DNA of 36,464 nucleotides, taken from a virus. The stretch is from the IMG/VR virus record IMGVR_UViG_3300042465_004362, positions 1 through 36,464 of that record; one strand, written 5' to 3'. The notes beneath the pieces are model-generated. The model was given only the letters and a program-made list of their open reading frames with translations. It had not been told where the DNA came from and did no database searches. Positions 1 through 9,008 of the stretch are shown piece after piece. The position numbers were made by a program, and so were the translations under genes. The stretch's first letter is position 1. Every line of letters begins with the position of its first letter.

Positions 1-40
1 TCCAAGCTTTTACAAAGGCGAGCATCCAGATCAAGCGATC

Positions 41-3000
41 ATGGATTTTGCAAAGATTGCACTGCCTATTGGACTTTCATTTATACCAGGCCTCGGTACT
101 GCCATTGGCAGCGCATTAGGCGCAACGGGTGCCGCCGCTAGCGCTTTAGGATCAGGCGTATTAAGTTTTGGCACCCAACTAGCCATGGGGGCTGATCCTT
201 TACAAGCATTAAAAGGTGCGGTATTAAGCTCGGCGGGTGGCTATCTCGGCAGCCAGGTTAGCTCAATGCTACCCACTGAAGTTGCAGGCATTGGCAAAAA
301 CGTCATTACGCAACTTGTAACAACGGGCAAACTTGATCCGGCTGCGTTAGCAACAAGTGTTGGCACAAGCTTCGCCACAGACGCTTTGGCAGCAGAAACC
401 GGCATGGACAAAGCCACCGCTGGGAAGCTTGTTACAGCAGGCTTGCAGGCCTTCCAAGGCAACGAATTAGCCGCATTGACATCATTGGCTCAGGCCGGTA
501 TTCAATCGGGCCTAGCAGGCACTGGCGTAAGCGCACAGTCACCGCAAGATCGCGCCGCGTTTCTTGATGCTAACGCTTCCCTGCAAGGCGCTGGAGCACT
601 ATCCCCGATCACTGCTGAAGATGAGCAGATCGCTATACAGCAGCGCGTTACCAAAGCAAACCAGGCCATCGCTGATTATGCTGGGCCTGGCAATGATCTC
701 AGCCGTGAAGGGCTTGTAAGCCAGCTACAAAGCTTTGGCTTTACGGCAGATCAAGCTGAAGGTTATGCAAAACAGGCAGATCAGCGCATCAATATGAGCC
801 GCGTCGGCGCTGATGTGATGAATCGCTACTCAAAGATTGATCCAGAATTTGGAATGCCTCAGCTTGATCGAGATACGGCCATACAAGAACTTGTGGCGGC
901 TGGCTTCACATCAGATCGAGCCAATGAAATATTGAACGGTATTGATGCGCAAAATGCGATCAAGCTTGAAAACCGGCTAAGCGTTCAATCTGCATATCAA
1001 AACTTCACGCAAGGCAAAGGCTCTGAAGACCAGCTACGCAGTGCTTTAACCTCTGCTGGCTATAACGACGCGCAGATCAACGAACTTGTCACGCGTGGTC
1101 GCGGTGTTATTGCAGGCAGCCAGCTTACAGGCGGCGAGCAAGCACAAGAGCGCGCATCACAATTACCCGACATCAGGGGCGAGATTGCAGGCAAGAGCAA
1201 TTTCAATGAAGCCTACGCTTTAGCGCGTGAAAAGCTTGGCGCTGATGCCACGTTTACCTGGCAAGGCAAAACTTATAGCACTGCCACGGCAGCAGAAAGG
1301 CCTGACCCATCAGGTGCAACAAGCAAGCCATCCACTGAAGTCCCGTATGTCGCACCCAACGGTATGCATAACCGCGCAGCCTTTATCCAGGCCGGTGGCG
1401 GTACAAGTGATGCGGACTATGCCAAGTACGTCAATGCCGTTAACGCGCTAATCAGCGAAGGCAAGTCAGGAACCCTCATTACGCCAGCATCAGTCAATAG
1501 TGCTGGCAAGGACCTTCCTCCGACCACAGGCCCGGTCACGATGGAAAAGCCCAGGGTTGACTCAGTGCTTGGCAGTGTTGCTGCGCAAGGCGTAGCAAGT
1601 TTCGGAGCCAACTCCATCGCTGGCGCATTAAGCGCACTAGGCTTTACAGATGCGGGTAGAACCGTGCTTGATAAGGCCAATCAAATTGCTGTTGCTGCCA
1701 CTGCAGCAGAAGGCGCTGACATCACGCAAGGCAAGAGGGACATCGATGCTGCCATCCAAAAAGTTGGTAGCTCCTCTGGGATTAAAGAGTTTGCCACTAA
1801 TGTTGGCGATCTGGTATCAACAGCTTTTAAGAATCCAAAAGCATTTGGCGCTACTGTTGGCAGTGAGGTTGTTGAAGAAGTATTGCAACTTGCCACACTT
1901 AAGTTCCCTGGCAGCTTCCTTGTCAAAGAGACCGTTGCCTCGGCCCTAGAAAATGGCGGTGCTGCTTACAACACGGAATATGAGTCACAGATTGCCAAAG
2001 GCGCTTCCAAGGAAGATGCGCACTTAGCCGCTCAGAAAGCTGCCGGCACGGCTGCTGGCGTCACCGTAGCCCTGGCAGGCGGTGCCGCTGGCTTAGGCAA
2101 GGTGGCCGGCAAAGTCTTTGGCAGCCAGGCTGATGAGGCAGCAAGTGGCGTCTCTCAAGTTGGCAAGACTACGCTGAAAGAGTCAGCACAGGAAGTGCTC
2201 GAGGAAGGCAGCATTGCTGGGTCGATTGATTTGGCATTGGGTAGGCCTATTGATGCTGCAAACGCGCTCACCAACATGACGGGCGGTGCTTTGTATGGTG
2301 GCGTTACGGCAGGGTCCATACAAGGCACGAAGCTTGATACGCTTGATCAAGCCGCATCAACATCGATTGGCTCAGGCGTTCAAGCCTCATTCAATAACAC
2401 GCTTGCGCAAACTGGTGACATAGCCCAAGCCTCATCGGGTTCTGTTACGACTGCAATCAATAATGGCCTTGACCCTGGCGCAGCAGTTTCATCAGTCATC
2501 AACACAGCCGCGCAATCTGGCGGTGATATGTCAGCCGTTATCAGTTCATCAATTGATACCGGCCTTTCCGCTGCTTTAAGCAGTGGTGTGGACACGTCTG
2601 AAGCGGTAACCACTATAGTTTCAGGATCAATCACATCATCGCTTTCCAGTGGCGTTGATGTCACGACAGCCATTGATTCGACTGTTGGGTCTTCCGTTAA
2701 AACAGGCATTGCAAACGGTGTCGATGCATCAGCCGTGGTTACTAGTTCAGTCAATTCAGCCGTATCAACTGCTTTGAATAATGGTGCGAGTGCATCAACG
2801 GTTGTTACGGGCGCAGTGAGTTCTGCAGTGACATCAGGACTTGCTGCCGGGGCCGATGCCTCAACTGTTATTTCATCCTCGGTGACAGCAGCCGTATCAA
2901 CGGCTACGCAAAGCGGTGCCAATTCGACGGCAGTTGTTGCAGGCTCAACGAGCACGGCAGTATCAACAGCAATTGCAAGCGGTGTTGATGCAAGCACTGC

Positions 3001-4291
3001 TATTAGCTCTGCTGTTGACTCGGCCACCCAAGCAGGGGCTAATGCTTCAACTGCTTCAGCATCATCGATTACGGCTGCGATCACTGCTGGCACGGATACC
3101 AACACGGCTATTGCGGCAGTCACGGGTGCGAACTCAAACATCACGGCAAACAGCACAACAAACAACAATGTCACATCCACAACCGCAACGGATGCGACGA
3201 CGGGTGTAACGAGTCAGACCGTAGTTGACAATAGCTCTGGCGCGTCAACGACCATCACAACCAATAACAACATCACCTCACAAGTAACGACGGTTGGCAG
3301 CACGACCACTACAGTCACAAGCGATACAAGCACGGGTGTGACCACTCAAACGACGGTTGATGGCACTCGCTCAACAGATGTTACGGTTGACACCACCACA
3401 AACGTCACGACTCAGGTTGTTAAAGATACAACCACAAACACCAAAGTGACTGTAGAGTGGAAGCCTGATGGAGAGACCAGGTGTACTTTCATAGACCCTG
3501 AAGGTCAAGAAACTGTTTTTGATGACATTGATGTTGGCGATCCTCCCAAGGTTGATGTTGTTGCGCCTCTTGAGCCTGTTAAACCAGAAGTCAAACCTGA
3601 AACCCCGAAAGAAACCAAGCCAACCACGGCACCGTCAAAGTCAGCAATGGCTGCGTCGGCAATTCCAGGGATGGTTATGGGCAGTGAACTTGGACGCCTT
3701 AAAGGTGAAATGCTTAAATCCGGCCCTGCTGGAGAGCAGGTTGACCCTCTGGCCGCCATGAAGCAAAGGATTGAAGATATGAACGCCATTGATCCGGCCC
3801 TTGCCGCCGTCATTGCACAGCGTCTCGGTGTGGAGCCACCCCAGCAACAGATGCCTGCTTACACCTACGGGCAGGAAACATCGATTGATGACATCCTAGG
3901 CATGGGTAAAAAGGAAGAGCCTGAAGAAGAGCCGCTCTACGCTCAAGGCGGCTTTGTTGAACCCTTGCGTGCTGCTGGCGGTGCCATGAACCCTCAGTTC
4001 ATGTATCGTGCTGGCGGCCTAGGAACTCGAGAAGACTTCCGTCATGGCAAGCATGTTGCCGGTGAGGGCGATGGTCAGTCCGATGACATCCCAGCATGGC
4101 TTGCTGATGGCGAGTTTGTTTTCCCTGCTGATGTGGTTTCAGCACTCGGTAATGGCTCAACCAAGGCAGGAACCGATAAACTCTACAAGATGATGCATGA
4201 GATCCGCGCAAGGGCCAGATCGACCAAGGAAAAGGATCTGCCGCCCCCAGCACATAAGTCTCCGCTCGACTACCTCAAGAAAGGTAAGTAA
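41..4291 (+). CDS. Large Ala/Ser/Thr-rich virion protein (probable tail or ejection protein), 5' end probably outside window
   Basis: This 1416-residue protein opens with a small-residue, membrane-like stretch (about residues 8-70). Three helical repeats follow at about 226-355, each with a Gly-Phe/Tyr core after a Leu-rich helix. A long Ala/Gly region contains an amphipathic part at about 600-790. Then come about 230 residues of short repeats and a Thr-rich segment. The C-terminus carries the GDGQSDDIPAWLADGEFV motif (about 1343-1361), followed by a Leu-Gly-Asn-Gly-Ser segment. I know that ending from large virion proteins of uncultured podovirus-like phages. No enzyme motif is seen. The reading frame is open from base 2 and no Shine-Dalgarno precedes the ATG at 41, so the true start may lie upstream. 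It heads a tightly packed set of four virion genes. A role in DNA ejection or the tail is inference. Confidence 0.85.
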   Translation: MDFAKIALPIGLSFIPGLGTAIGSALGATGAAASALGSGVLSFGTQLAMGADPLQALKGAVLSSAGGYLGSQVSSMLPTEVAGIGKNVITQLVTTGKLDPAALATSVGTSFATDALAAETGMDKATAGKLVTAGLQAFQGNELAALTSLAQAGIQSGLAGTGVSAQSPQDRAAFLDANASLQGAGALSPITAEDEQIAIQQRVTKANQAIADYAGPGNDLSREGLVSQLQSFGFTADQAEGYAKQADQRINMSRVGADVMNRYSKIDPEFGMPQLDRDTAIQELVAAGFTSDRANEILNGIDAQNAIKLENRLSVQSAYQNFTQGKGSEDQLRSALTSAGYNDAQINELVTRGRGVIAGSQLTGGEQAQERASQLPDIRGEIAGKSNFNEAYALAREKLGADATFTWQGKTYSTATAAERPDPSGATSKPSTEVPYVAPNGMHNRAAFIQAGGGTSDADYAKYVNAVNALISEGKSGTLITPASVNSAGKDLPPTTGPVTMEKPRVDSVLGSVAAQGVASFGANSIAGALSALGFTDAGRTVLDKANQIAVAATAAEGADITQGKRDIDAAIQKVGSSSGIKEFATNVGDLVSTAFKNPKAFGATVGSEVVEEVLQLATLKFPGSFLVKETVASALENGGAAYNTEYESQIAKGASKEDAHLAAQKAAGTAAGVTVALAGGAAGLGKVAGKVFGSQADEAASGVSQVGKTTLKESAQEVLEEGSIAGSIDLALGRPIDAANALTNMTGGALYGGVTAGSIQGTKLDTLDQAASTSIGSGVQASFNNTLAQTGDIAQASSGSVTTAINNGLDPGAAVSSVINTAAQSGGDMSAVISSSIDTGLSAALSSGVDTSEAVTTIVSGSITSSLSSGVDVTTAIDSTVGSSVKTGIANGVDASAVVTSSVNSAVSTALNNGASASTVVTGAVSSAVTSGLAAGADASTVISSSVTAAVSTATQSGANSTAVVAGSTSTAVSTAIASGVDASTAISSAVDSATQAGANASTASASSITAAITAGTDTNTAIAAVTGANSNITANSTTNNNVTSTTATDATTGVTSQTVVDNSSGASTTITTNNNITSQVTTVGSTTTTVTSDTSTGVTTQTTVDGTRSTDVTVDTTTNVTTQVVKDTTTNTKVTVEWKPDGETRCTFIDPEGQETVFDDIDVGDPPKVDVVAPLEPVKPEVKPETPKETKPTTAPSKSAMAASAIPGMVMGSELGRLKGEMLKSGPAGEQVDPLAAMKQRIEDMNAIDPALAAVIAQRLGVEPPQQQMPAYTYGQETSIDDILGMGKKEEPEEEPLYAQGGFVEPLRAAGGAMNPQFMYRAGGLGTREDFRHGKHVAGEGDGQSDDIPAWLADGEFVFPADVVSALGNGSTKAGTDKLYKMMHEIRARARSTKEKDLPPPAHKSPLDYLKKGK
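2458..3120 (+). repeat. In-frame ~22-residue Ala/Ser/Val repeats shortening to ~18 residues
   Basis: Within the large virion gene, units of the form (N/S)G(V/A)DAS..V..SV..AV.TAL recur about ten times. Most are 22 residues long and the last few about 18. Hydrophobic residues recur at fixed spacing, as in a solenoid or coiled fibre. The DNA copies are diverged, so the repeat is old or under protein-level selection. A Thr-rich stretch with TT..VT motifs follows to about 3450. Confidence 0.75.
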
Positions 4292-4293
4292 TC

Positions 4294-5319
4294 ATGGCCG
4301 GATTATTTGAAGGCACAGCGCCACCCAATGTTGAGACTACCCGCACCACGGCGCAGCAAGCGCCTGGGTATCTCACCGAGTACCTGAGCAACCTGGCTCA
4401 AGCTGGCACCAGTGCATTAGGCACGACCACGCCAGCGGTTAAAGATGCTGAAGGCAACATCACAACGCCAGCATCATTTACGCCCTTTGGCAAAGATCAA
4501 TTGATTGCGCCAATGTCAACGCTGCAGCAGTCTGCTTACACGCAGGCACCTGAACTTCTAGGTCGGTATTCGACCGCACTTGATCAGGCGCTAACGGCTG
4601 GCAAGTCTGCCATGGATGTTGGCGCAACAGACATCTCAAAGTTTTATGATCCGTTCAAGACTGATGTAATCAATCAGATTGAAAAGCAGGGTCAGCAAGC
4701 CTTGATGCGCAATGTCATGCCAGCACTGAAAGCACTAGGTGTTTCTGGCGGCGCTGGGACCATGGGCGGCAGCCGGATTGGTACCGTATCAGGACAGGCC
4801 TTAGCAGACTTTGCATCACAGCTTGAAGGCCAAAAAATTGCAGCCCAGCAGAATATGTACAAAGCAGCACTTGATGCTGCGCTACGCGAACAGGGTCAGC
4901 AAACAGGTGCTGCAAGCGCATTAAGTAGCCTTGGCAATATTGAAGCGCAAGCAGGCTTAGGTGAAGCCAAGGGACTTGCAGAGCTTGGCGCACAACAAAC
5001 TGCTTACGATCAATTAAAGCTTGAAGCACCGCTTACCAGGGCTGCTAACGTGGCTCAGTTGCTGCGTAATTACCAGTTCCCAACGACAACCACTGAAACG
5101 TACAAGGGTCCTGCAAATGCTTATGGACCATCAGCCTTATCGCAAATTGCTGGCCTGGGAAGTTTGGTTGGTGCAGCCTTCCCGGTAGATAAGGCCGGCA
5201 ACATCGGCGGTCTTGGCGCCTTACTTACCAAGGCGTTTAGCGGTACGGGTGGCAGCGGGACTTATGTGCCTTCAGCAAGTGACAATATGCTGAGTGATCT
5301 TGCGGACTTTGGTGGTTAA
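4294..5319 (+). CDS. Virion structural protein, helical, unknown function
   Basis: A 341-residue protein starting two bases after the preceding stop, which points to translational coupling. The N-terminus is Thr/Pro-rich and the middle (about 80-260) is Ala/Gln-rich and predicted helical. A Gly-rich stretch with a GGAGTMGGSR motif lies at about 150-160. The C-terminus is Gly/Leu-rich and weakly hydrophobic. I see no catalytic motif. Its position between two large virion proteins and its composition fit an internal virion or tail-associated protein. I cannot assign it to a named family. Confidence 0.8.
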   Translation: MAGLFEGTAPPNVETTRTTAQQAPGYLTEYLSNLAQAGTSALGTTTPAVKDAEGNITTPASFTPFGKDQLIAPMSTLQQSAYTQAPELLGRYSTALDQALTAGKSAMDVGATDISKFYDPFKTDVINQIEKQGQQALMRNVMPALKALGVSGGAGTMGGSRIGTVSGQALADFASQLEGQKIAAQQNMYKAALDAALREQGQQTGAASALSSLGNIEAQAGLGEAKGLAELGAQQTAYDQLKLEAPLTRAANVAQLLRNYQFPTTTTETYKGPANAYGPSALSQIAGLGSLVGAAFPVDKAGNIGGLGALLTKAFSGTGGSGTYVPSASDNMLSDLADFGG

Positions 5320-5321
5320 TC

Positions 5322-6908
5322 ATGGCAAAACAATCACCTCTAGCACTTGTTGAAATGCCTGGTGAATCCTCTGGCATGACTGAGGCGCGTCAGACTTACA
5401 TTGACGCTCAGAAAAAGATGCTCGAGGCGCTCGAGTCACGCAATCAACTTTTTGATCCTGTGCTTTTGGCCATGGCTCAAGGATTCTTAGCGCCGACCAA
5501 AACAGGATCATTTGGTGAAAGCATTTCAAATGTTGCTGGAGCCGTTGGTCCTGCAGCAGAGGCCGAGCGCAAGCGCAACATTGAGATGGCTCAGATCCGC
5601 GCAGAGCTTGCTGCCAATCAATATGGCGCAGCACAAAAGGGCGAGGCGCTTAAGTCATTTACAAGTGCCATGCAGCCCGGCAAGCCAGGTGAGACCATCA
5701 CGGTCGGTGGCCAGCAATACCCAGCAGAATTTGCCGGCATGACACCTCAAAGAGCAGCGCAAATTGGTATGTATGACAAAGACCTTGGCGAGCTTGCCAA
5801 TAAATTTTTGCAGGCCATGCGAGATGAAGTTAAGGTAACAGCAGAAGGTGCTTACAATGTTCGCACTGGCCAATTTACGCCAACGCCTGGCGGTACTCTA
5901 GTTAATGTTTATGTTCCAGAGCATAATGGCGACATTCCGATGACGCGCCAGGATCAAGTGGAGTTAAACGAAGCGCGCAGAAAAGGCGACGGAAAAGCAG
6001 TCAGACAAATCATCAATCGCTTGACGCAGCCGTTACCAGAGACGGCACCTGGGGAACCAACCCCTGGAGCAGTTGCAGCAGAAGGCTCTACAGCAAGGCC
6101 TGCAATAACGGTTCAAGAGCGCGAGCGCCGGAGGGAAGAAGAGAAGGCGCAACTCGAGACCAGGACTGCAGCCGAGAAGAAGCTTGCTGAAACCGCTGCT
6201 GGGCGCACTTCGCAAGTGTTTGAGCAAGCTAGTGCTGCAAGACAAACCGATCCAACTTATGCTCGTATTGAAACCATCCTTAAGGAACCTGGTATTGATA
6301 CGGTGATGGGTGTGCTTGAAAGAAATGGTGCGCTTGCACAAATTGGATCGTTGGTTGAAGAGGCCATCCGAGTTGGCAATTACAGCATTGGCATCCCAAC
6401 AATCCGTAAGGTCCTAACCAACGCTGGCACACCGCAGAATTTAATTGATAGGGCTATGGAGCTAACAAGCGCTTTTGCCCAGCTTAATTTTGATGCGCGT
6501 AAAGGCTTAGGCTCAGGCACATCCGTATCCAACTTTGAACAACTCATGGTCAATCAAATGGGATTGTCCATGATGGATACTGCCGCATCAGCAAAGGCTA
6601 AGTTGGCTTTCTTGCGTGAGCAGGCCAGGTTCCGTCAGGAAATAGGATCAGCACTCAAAGAGGCTCGCAAGAAATCACCGGGCATGCAGTTTGATGACTT
6701 TGAAGAGACGCCTGAATTTACAAAAATGTTTGATGCTTACAAGGTGCGTCAAGAAGCCAATGTCAAAAAGGCTGGCCAGCCAGAAACGCCACGCGGTGAA
6801 CTCATTCAGCCTAACAAACCCGCTGCGCCAAGGGCAGGTCAAGAGCGCAAGATTGATGGCAAGACCTATGTACGCCAGCCTGATGGCAGTTATAAATTAA
6901 AGGAGTAG
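5322..6908 (+). CDS. Virion structural protein, probable internal/ejection protein
   Basis: A 528-residue protein starting two bases after the previous stop. Residues 15-110 are helical and charged. A Pro/Gly-rich linker lies at about 225-265, followed by a strongly charged Arg/Glu/Lys coiled-coil segment at about 265-310. A helical domain with Gly-rich turns runs from about 310 to 470, and the end is basic with a KIDGKTYVRQPDGSYK motif typical of C-termini of phage internal proteins. No enzymatic signature is visible. Context in the virion block supports a structural role; ejection is inference. Confidence 0.8.
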   Translation: MAKQSPLALVEMPGESSGMTEARQTYIDAQKKMLEALESRNQLFDPVLLAMAQGFLAPTKTGSFGESISNVAGAVGPAAEAERKRNIEMAQIRAELAANQYGAAQKGEALKSFTSAMQPGKPGETITVGGQQYPAEFAGMTPQRAAQIGMYDKDLGELANKFLQAMRDEVKVTAEGAYNVRTGQFTPTPGGTLVNVYVPEHNGDIPMTRQDQVELNEARRKGDGKAVRQIINRLTQPLPETAPGEPTPGAVAAEGSTARPAITVQERERRREEEKAQLETRTAAEKKLAETAAGRTSQVFEQASAARQTDPTYARIETILKEPGIDTVMGVLERNGALAQIGSLVEEAIRVGNYSIGIPTIRKVLTNAGTPQNLIDRAMELTSAFAQLNFDARKGLGSGTSVSNFEQLMVNQMGLSMMDTAASAKAKLAFLREQARFRQEIGSALKEARKKSPGMQFDDFEETPEFTKMFDAYKVRQEANVKKAGQPETPRGELIQPNKPAAPRAGQERKIDGKTYVRQPDGSYKLKE

Positions 6909-6910
6909 TC

Positions 6911-8188
6911 ATGGATAACCTTGCTGACTACAACAACAACCCTGGCAATCTCAAACCGCCAAAGGGCGTTAAGTACGAAGGCCAGATCGGCGTGGATGAT
7001 CGCGGGTTTGCCATCTTTGAAAACAAAAGTTTTGGCCAGCGAGCACTTGTCAATGACATCAATATCAAGATCAACCGCGGACTTGATACGCCTGAAAAAT
7101 TTATTGATCGGTACGCGCCTGCTGGCGAGGAAAATTCTGATGATGCGCGTGAGAATTACAAGATCAAGCTGGCTGCATCATTAGGCCTTAAATCCACCAA
7201 TGACCCGTTTCCCAAGGGTGCAGCGCCAAGAATTGCTGACGTTATTTATCGCTTTGAAAGTGGTACTGAGCCAAAGCAAGAAGAAATGCGTCGCAGTGAA
7301 CAAGACACGCCAAAGCATTTTGAGCTAGAGACCACGGGCCTTAAAAAAGAGCCGGTCTCCTTCTCAGACCAGGCTGGCGAACTCATGCGCATGGCCATGG
7401 AAGCAGACCCTTATCGCGTGGCCGGTGATGTTGCTGCCGCATATGCAGGCGCTAAGACCCCTGCTAAGGTTCAAAGCTTTTTGCAGGGCTACCAAGGTGT
7501 CCCCTCAAATGTTCCTGGTGTGATGGGTGGCGCACTACCGACGACGCCTGCAACACCTACAGCACCACCTGGCGCAGGTCCTGTAACGCGTAATGTGCCC
7601 GGCTCATCCGGCCCGGCCAATTGGACCCGTGCCATGGGTCAGAACATCCCTGATGTGCTTGCCGAGTCTGCTGAGTCCATGCGCAAGACCGATCCTCGAG
7701 GTGGCCAGGCCATCATCGATCGTGACATTGCCAACATGCAAAAGATCCGCGGCATGGGTGCTGGGAACTTCCAGTTAAGTGGCTCAGGTCCTAATCAATT
7801 GATGCTGCCACCTGAAGTTGCTGCAAACCGCCCACCACCACCGCAGCCTAAAGGTCCTGGTGTCTTACCACGGATTCAGGCAGGCTTGCGTCAAGCATTT
7901 CCAATTGGCAAAACAAGTGCCCTGGGCGCTCTTGGTGGTATTGGTATGGCTGAAGGCGCAAGGGAAACAGGCAGGCGCTTGCAAGAAGACGACATGCTTG
8001 GTGCCTTGCTTGCAGGCTTGGGTACGGTTGGCAGTGCCGGGGCTATGACACCATTCCCACCGGCCAGGATTGCAGGCACGGTGGCCGCTACAGCATCACC
8101 CTTGGCCCTGTACCTTTACGACAAAATGCGCAGCAGGCAAACTGGCAGCATGCCACTGCCAGCGGTTTACGCAAGATACCAACGCTAG
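6911..8188 (+). CDS. Virion-associated protein with N-terminal NNPGNL lysozyme-like domain
   Basis: A 425-residue protein preceded by an AGGAG site. Residues 8-100 contain YNNNPGNLKPP, then GVDDRGFAIFENKSFGQRAL and later IDRYAPAGEENS. This is the layout of the peptidoglycan-related domain (NPGN family) found in phage virion lytic proteins and structural proteins that degrade the wall locally. After a linker there is a Pro/Ala-rich region (about 205-310) and a Gly/Ala-rich hydrophobic C-terminus (about 340-410) that could enter membrane. The domain family is recognised; local wall opening during DNA entry is inference. It is the last plus-strand gene before convergent early genes, and its stop overlaps theirs by 4 bases. 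Confidence 0.8.
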   Translation: MDNLADYNNNPGNLKPPKGVKYEGQIGVDDRGFAIFENKSFGQRALVNDINIKINRGLDTPEKFIDRYAPAGEENSDDARENYKIKLAASLGLKSTNDPFPKGAAPRIADVIYRFESGTEPKQEEMRRSEQDTPKHFELETTGLKKEPVSFSDQAGELMRMAMEADPYRVAGDVAAAYAGAKTPAKVQSFLQGYQGVPSNVPGVMGGALPTTPATPTAPPGAGPVTRNVPGSSGPANWTRAMGQNIPDVLAESAESMRKTDPRGGQAIIDRDIANMQKIRGMGAGNFQLSGSGPNQLMLPPEVAANRPPPPQPKGPGVLPRIQAGLRQAFPIGKTSALGALGGIGMAEGARETGRRLQEDDMLGALLAGLGTVGSAGAMTPFPPARIAGTVAATASPLALYLYDKMRSRQTGSMPLPAVYARYQR

Positions 8189-8472
8189 CGTTTATACCGA
8201 GACTTAAAGCAGACTTTGCACTCTGCCAGCCACCCGCCCCTAGAACGCTCATAAAAGGCCTCTACGGGCTTTGTGTCCTGGCACTTAGAGCAAACCTTCC
8301 TGCCGTCCTTTACGGCGTTCCTGCGCTCAAATAAACGGTCTGAGGGCCATCCCTGATCCACACGCCACTTCAGGGTGTAATAACTTAGCTTTCCGCGCTT
8401 TGCCCACTCACGGAGCGTGAGGGTGGTGGAACCGATGGTGAGAACTCTCTGGTTAGGAATCGTGTTTGACAT
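8185..8472 (-). CDS. Small HTH plus zinc-ribbon protein
   Basis: 95 residues from the second ATG; a start three codons further upstream is also open. Residues 13-45 look like a helix-turn-helix unit (LTLREWAKRGKLSYYTLKWR). The C-terminal half has paired cysteines C61-x2-C64 and C85-x2-C88 with a KPVEAFY spacer. That C..C...F(Y)...C..C layout often accompanies phage HNH nucleases, but no HNH motif is present here. It overlaps the preceding gene by about 90 bases and is the last gene of the leftward operon. DNA binding is inferred. Confidence 0.7.
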   Translation of the reverse strand: MSNTIPNQRVLTIGSTTLTLREWAKRGKLSYYTLKWRVDQGWPSDRLFERRNAVKDGRKVCSKCQDTKPVEAFYERSRGGWLAECKVCFKSRYKR

Positions 8473-8597
8473 TTTTTGCATTCGCGTCGGCGCTCTAAAT
8501 AAAATCTAAGCTTGTTGGGTTCCCAGTAGGACCGGGTATCAAGGACGGTTGTCTTGAAGGACCGTCCTGACTCGTTGCGACAGTATGGGCATTGCAT
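8385..8597 (-). CDS. NrdR-like zinc-ribbon protein without ATP-cone
   Basis: 70 residues. It starts MQCPYC, followed by TTVLDTR and then RRRECKKCQTRFLTRE. This matches the N-terminal zinc ribbon of NrdR, the bacterial repressor of ribonucleotide reductase genes: a CPxC pair, a V-DSR-like motif, an RRRxCxxC pair and an RFxTxE end. NrdR is normally about 150 residues with a C-terminal ATP-cone; here only the ribbon is present. AAGGAAG lies about 10 bases upstream. The gene overlaps its neighbours on both sides in other frames. Interference with host NrdR or DNA binding at NrdR-like boxes is inference. Confidence 0.7.
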   Translation of the reverse strand: MQCPYCRNESGRSFKTTVLDTRSYWEPNKLRFYLERRRECKKCQTRFLTREFSPSVPPPSRSVSGQSAES

Positions 8598-8815
8598 CGT
8601 GTAATTTCTTCCTTAGTTCCAACACATTCCAGGCCAGATCGTGCAAGTATTGATCGGCCAATGCTGGATCGGTTTTCATTTGGTTTTGCGCCTGGTTGTG
8701 CAGTCGCTCGATAATTTTCAATTGCTTCTCGTATAAGCTCATCTAGGTCAGCATCCATTTGATCGGGGTAGTCAACCAACTGCCTGAGCATGCGATAGCG
8801 CAGGGCATCATTCAT
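8495..8815 (-). CDS. Small DALRYR-type phage protein, possibly extended by frameshift
   Basis: 106 residues. The first 35 (MNDALRYRMLRQLV...DELIREAIE) fit a common short phage protein pattern: a D-x-RYR-x-LR motif, then an Asp-rich helix, normally ending there. The remaining residues are low-quality Ser/Pro/Gly-rich sequence overlapping two other genes in other frames. I therefore trust the N-terminus more than the C-terminus. The start overlaps the preceding gene's stop by 8 bases, as elsewhere in this operon. Confidence 0.5.
   Translation of the reverse strand: MNDALRYRMLRQLVDYPDQMDADLDELIREAIENYRATAQPGAKPNENRSSIGRSILARSGLECVGTKEEITRCNAHTVATSQDGPSRQPSLIPGPTGNPTSLDFI
8539..8742 (-). CDS. 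Small helical protein, unknown function
   Basis: 67 residues, mostly helical and charged, with Leu spacing suited to a helical hairpin. The in-frame codon just before the ATG is a stop (TAG), and no good Shine-Dalgarno is seen. The whole gene lies inside another open frame (8495-8815), so either both are translated or one is a relic. Its 3' end overlaps the start of the NrdR-like gene. Composition in the first 50 residues looks like a genuine protein. Confidence 0.5.
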   Translation of the reverse strand: MSLYEKQLKIIERLHNQAQNQMKTDPALADQYLHDLAWNVLELRKKLHDAMPILSQRVRTVLQDNRP

Positions 8816-9008
8816 GCTTTTTTTTCAGGTGGTTATTGACAATCGTTTTGCCTGTTTTTGATGCTGGCCATGCAAGAACCCGATGATCAATCGTGAAGTC
8901 CATGCCACCACTTCGCATGGCATGAAGCAGCCTGGGAGTAAGTGCTGTGAATTGTTTTGGTGCCGGCTCATCAGGGTAGATGGTCCAGGTGTAAGGTAAC
9001 TTAGCCAT
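8808..9008 (-). CDS. Small hypothetical phage protein
   Basis: 66 residues (MAKLPYTWTIYPDEPAPKQF...). An open start 26 codons upstream lies inside the preceding gene. I chose the internal ATG because GGAG sits 7-10 bases before it and it overlaps the previous stop by only 8 bases. No recognisable domain; the protein has aromatic residues near the N-terminus and ends in a Lys-rich tail. Part of the leftward early operon. Confidence 0.7.
   Translation of the reverse strand: MAKLPYTWTIYPDEPAPKQFTALTPRLLHAMRSGGMDFTIDHRVLAWPASKTGKTIVNNHLKKKHE

Noticed and set aside
2380-3180. 266-codon minus-strand open frame
   Set aside because: It is the antisense of the Ala/Ser/Val repeat array; its own Val/Ala/Thr periodicity is a mirror of the repeats and no ribosome site is seen.
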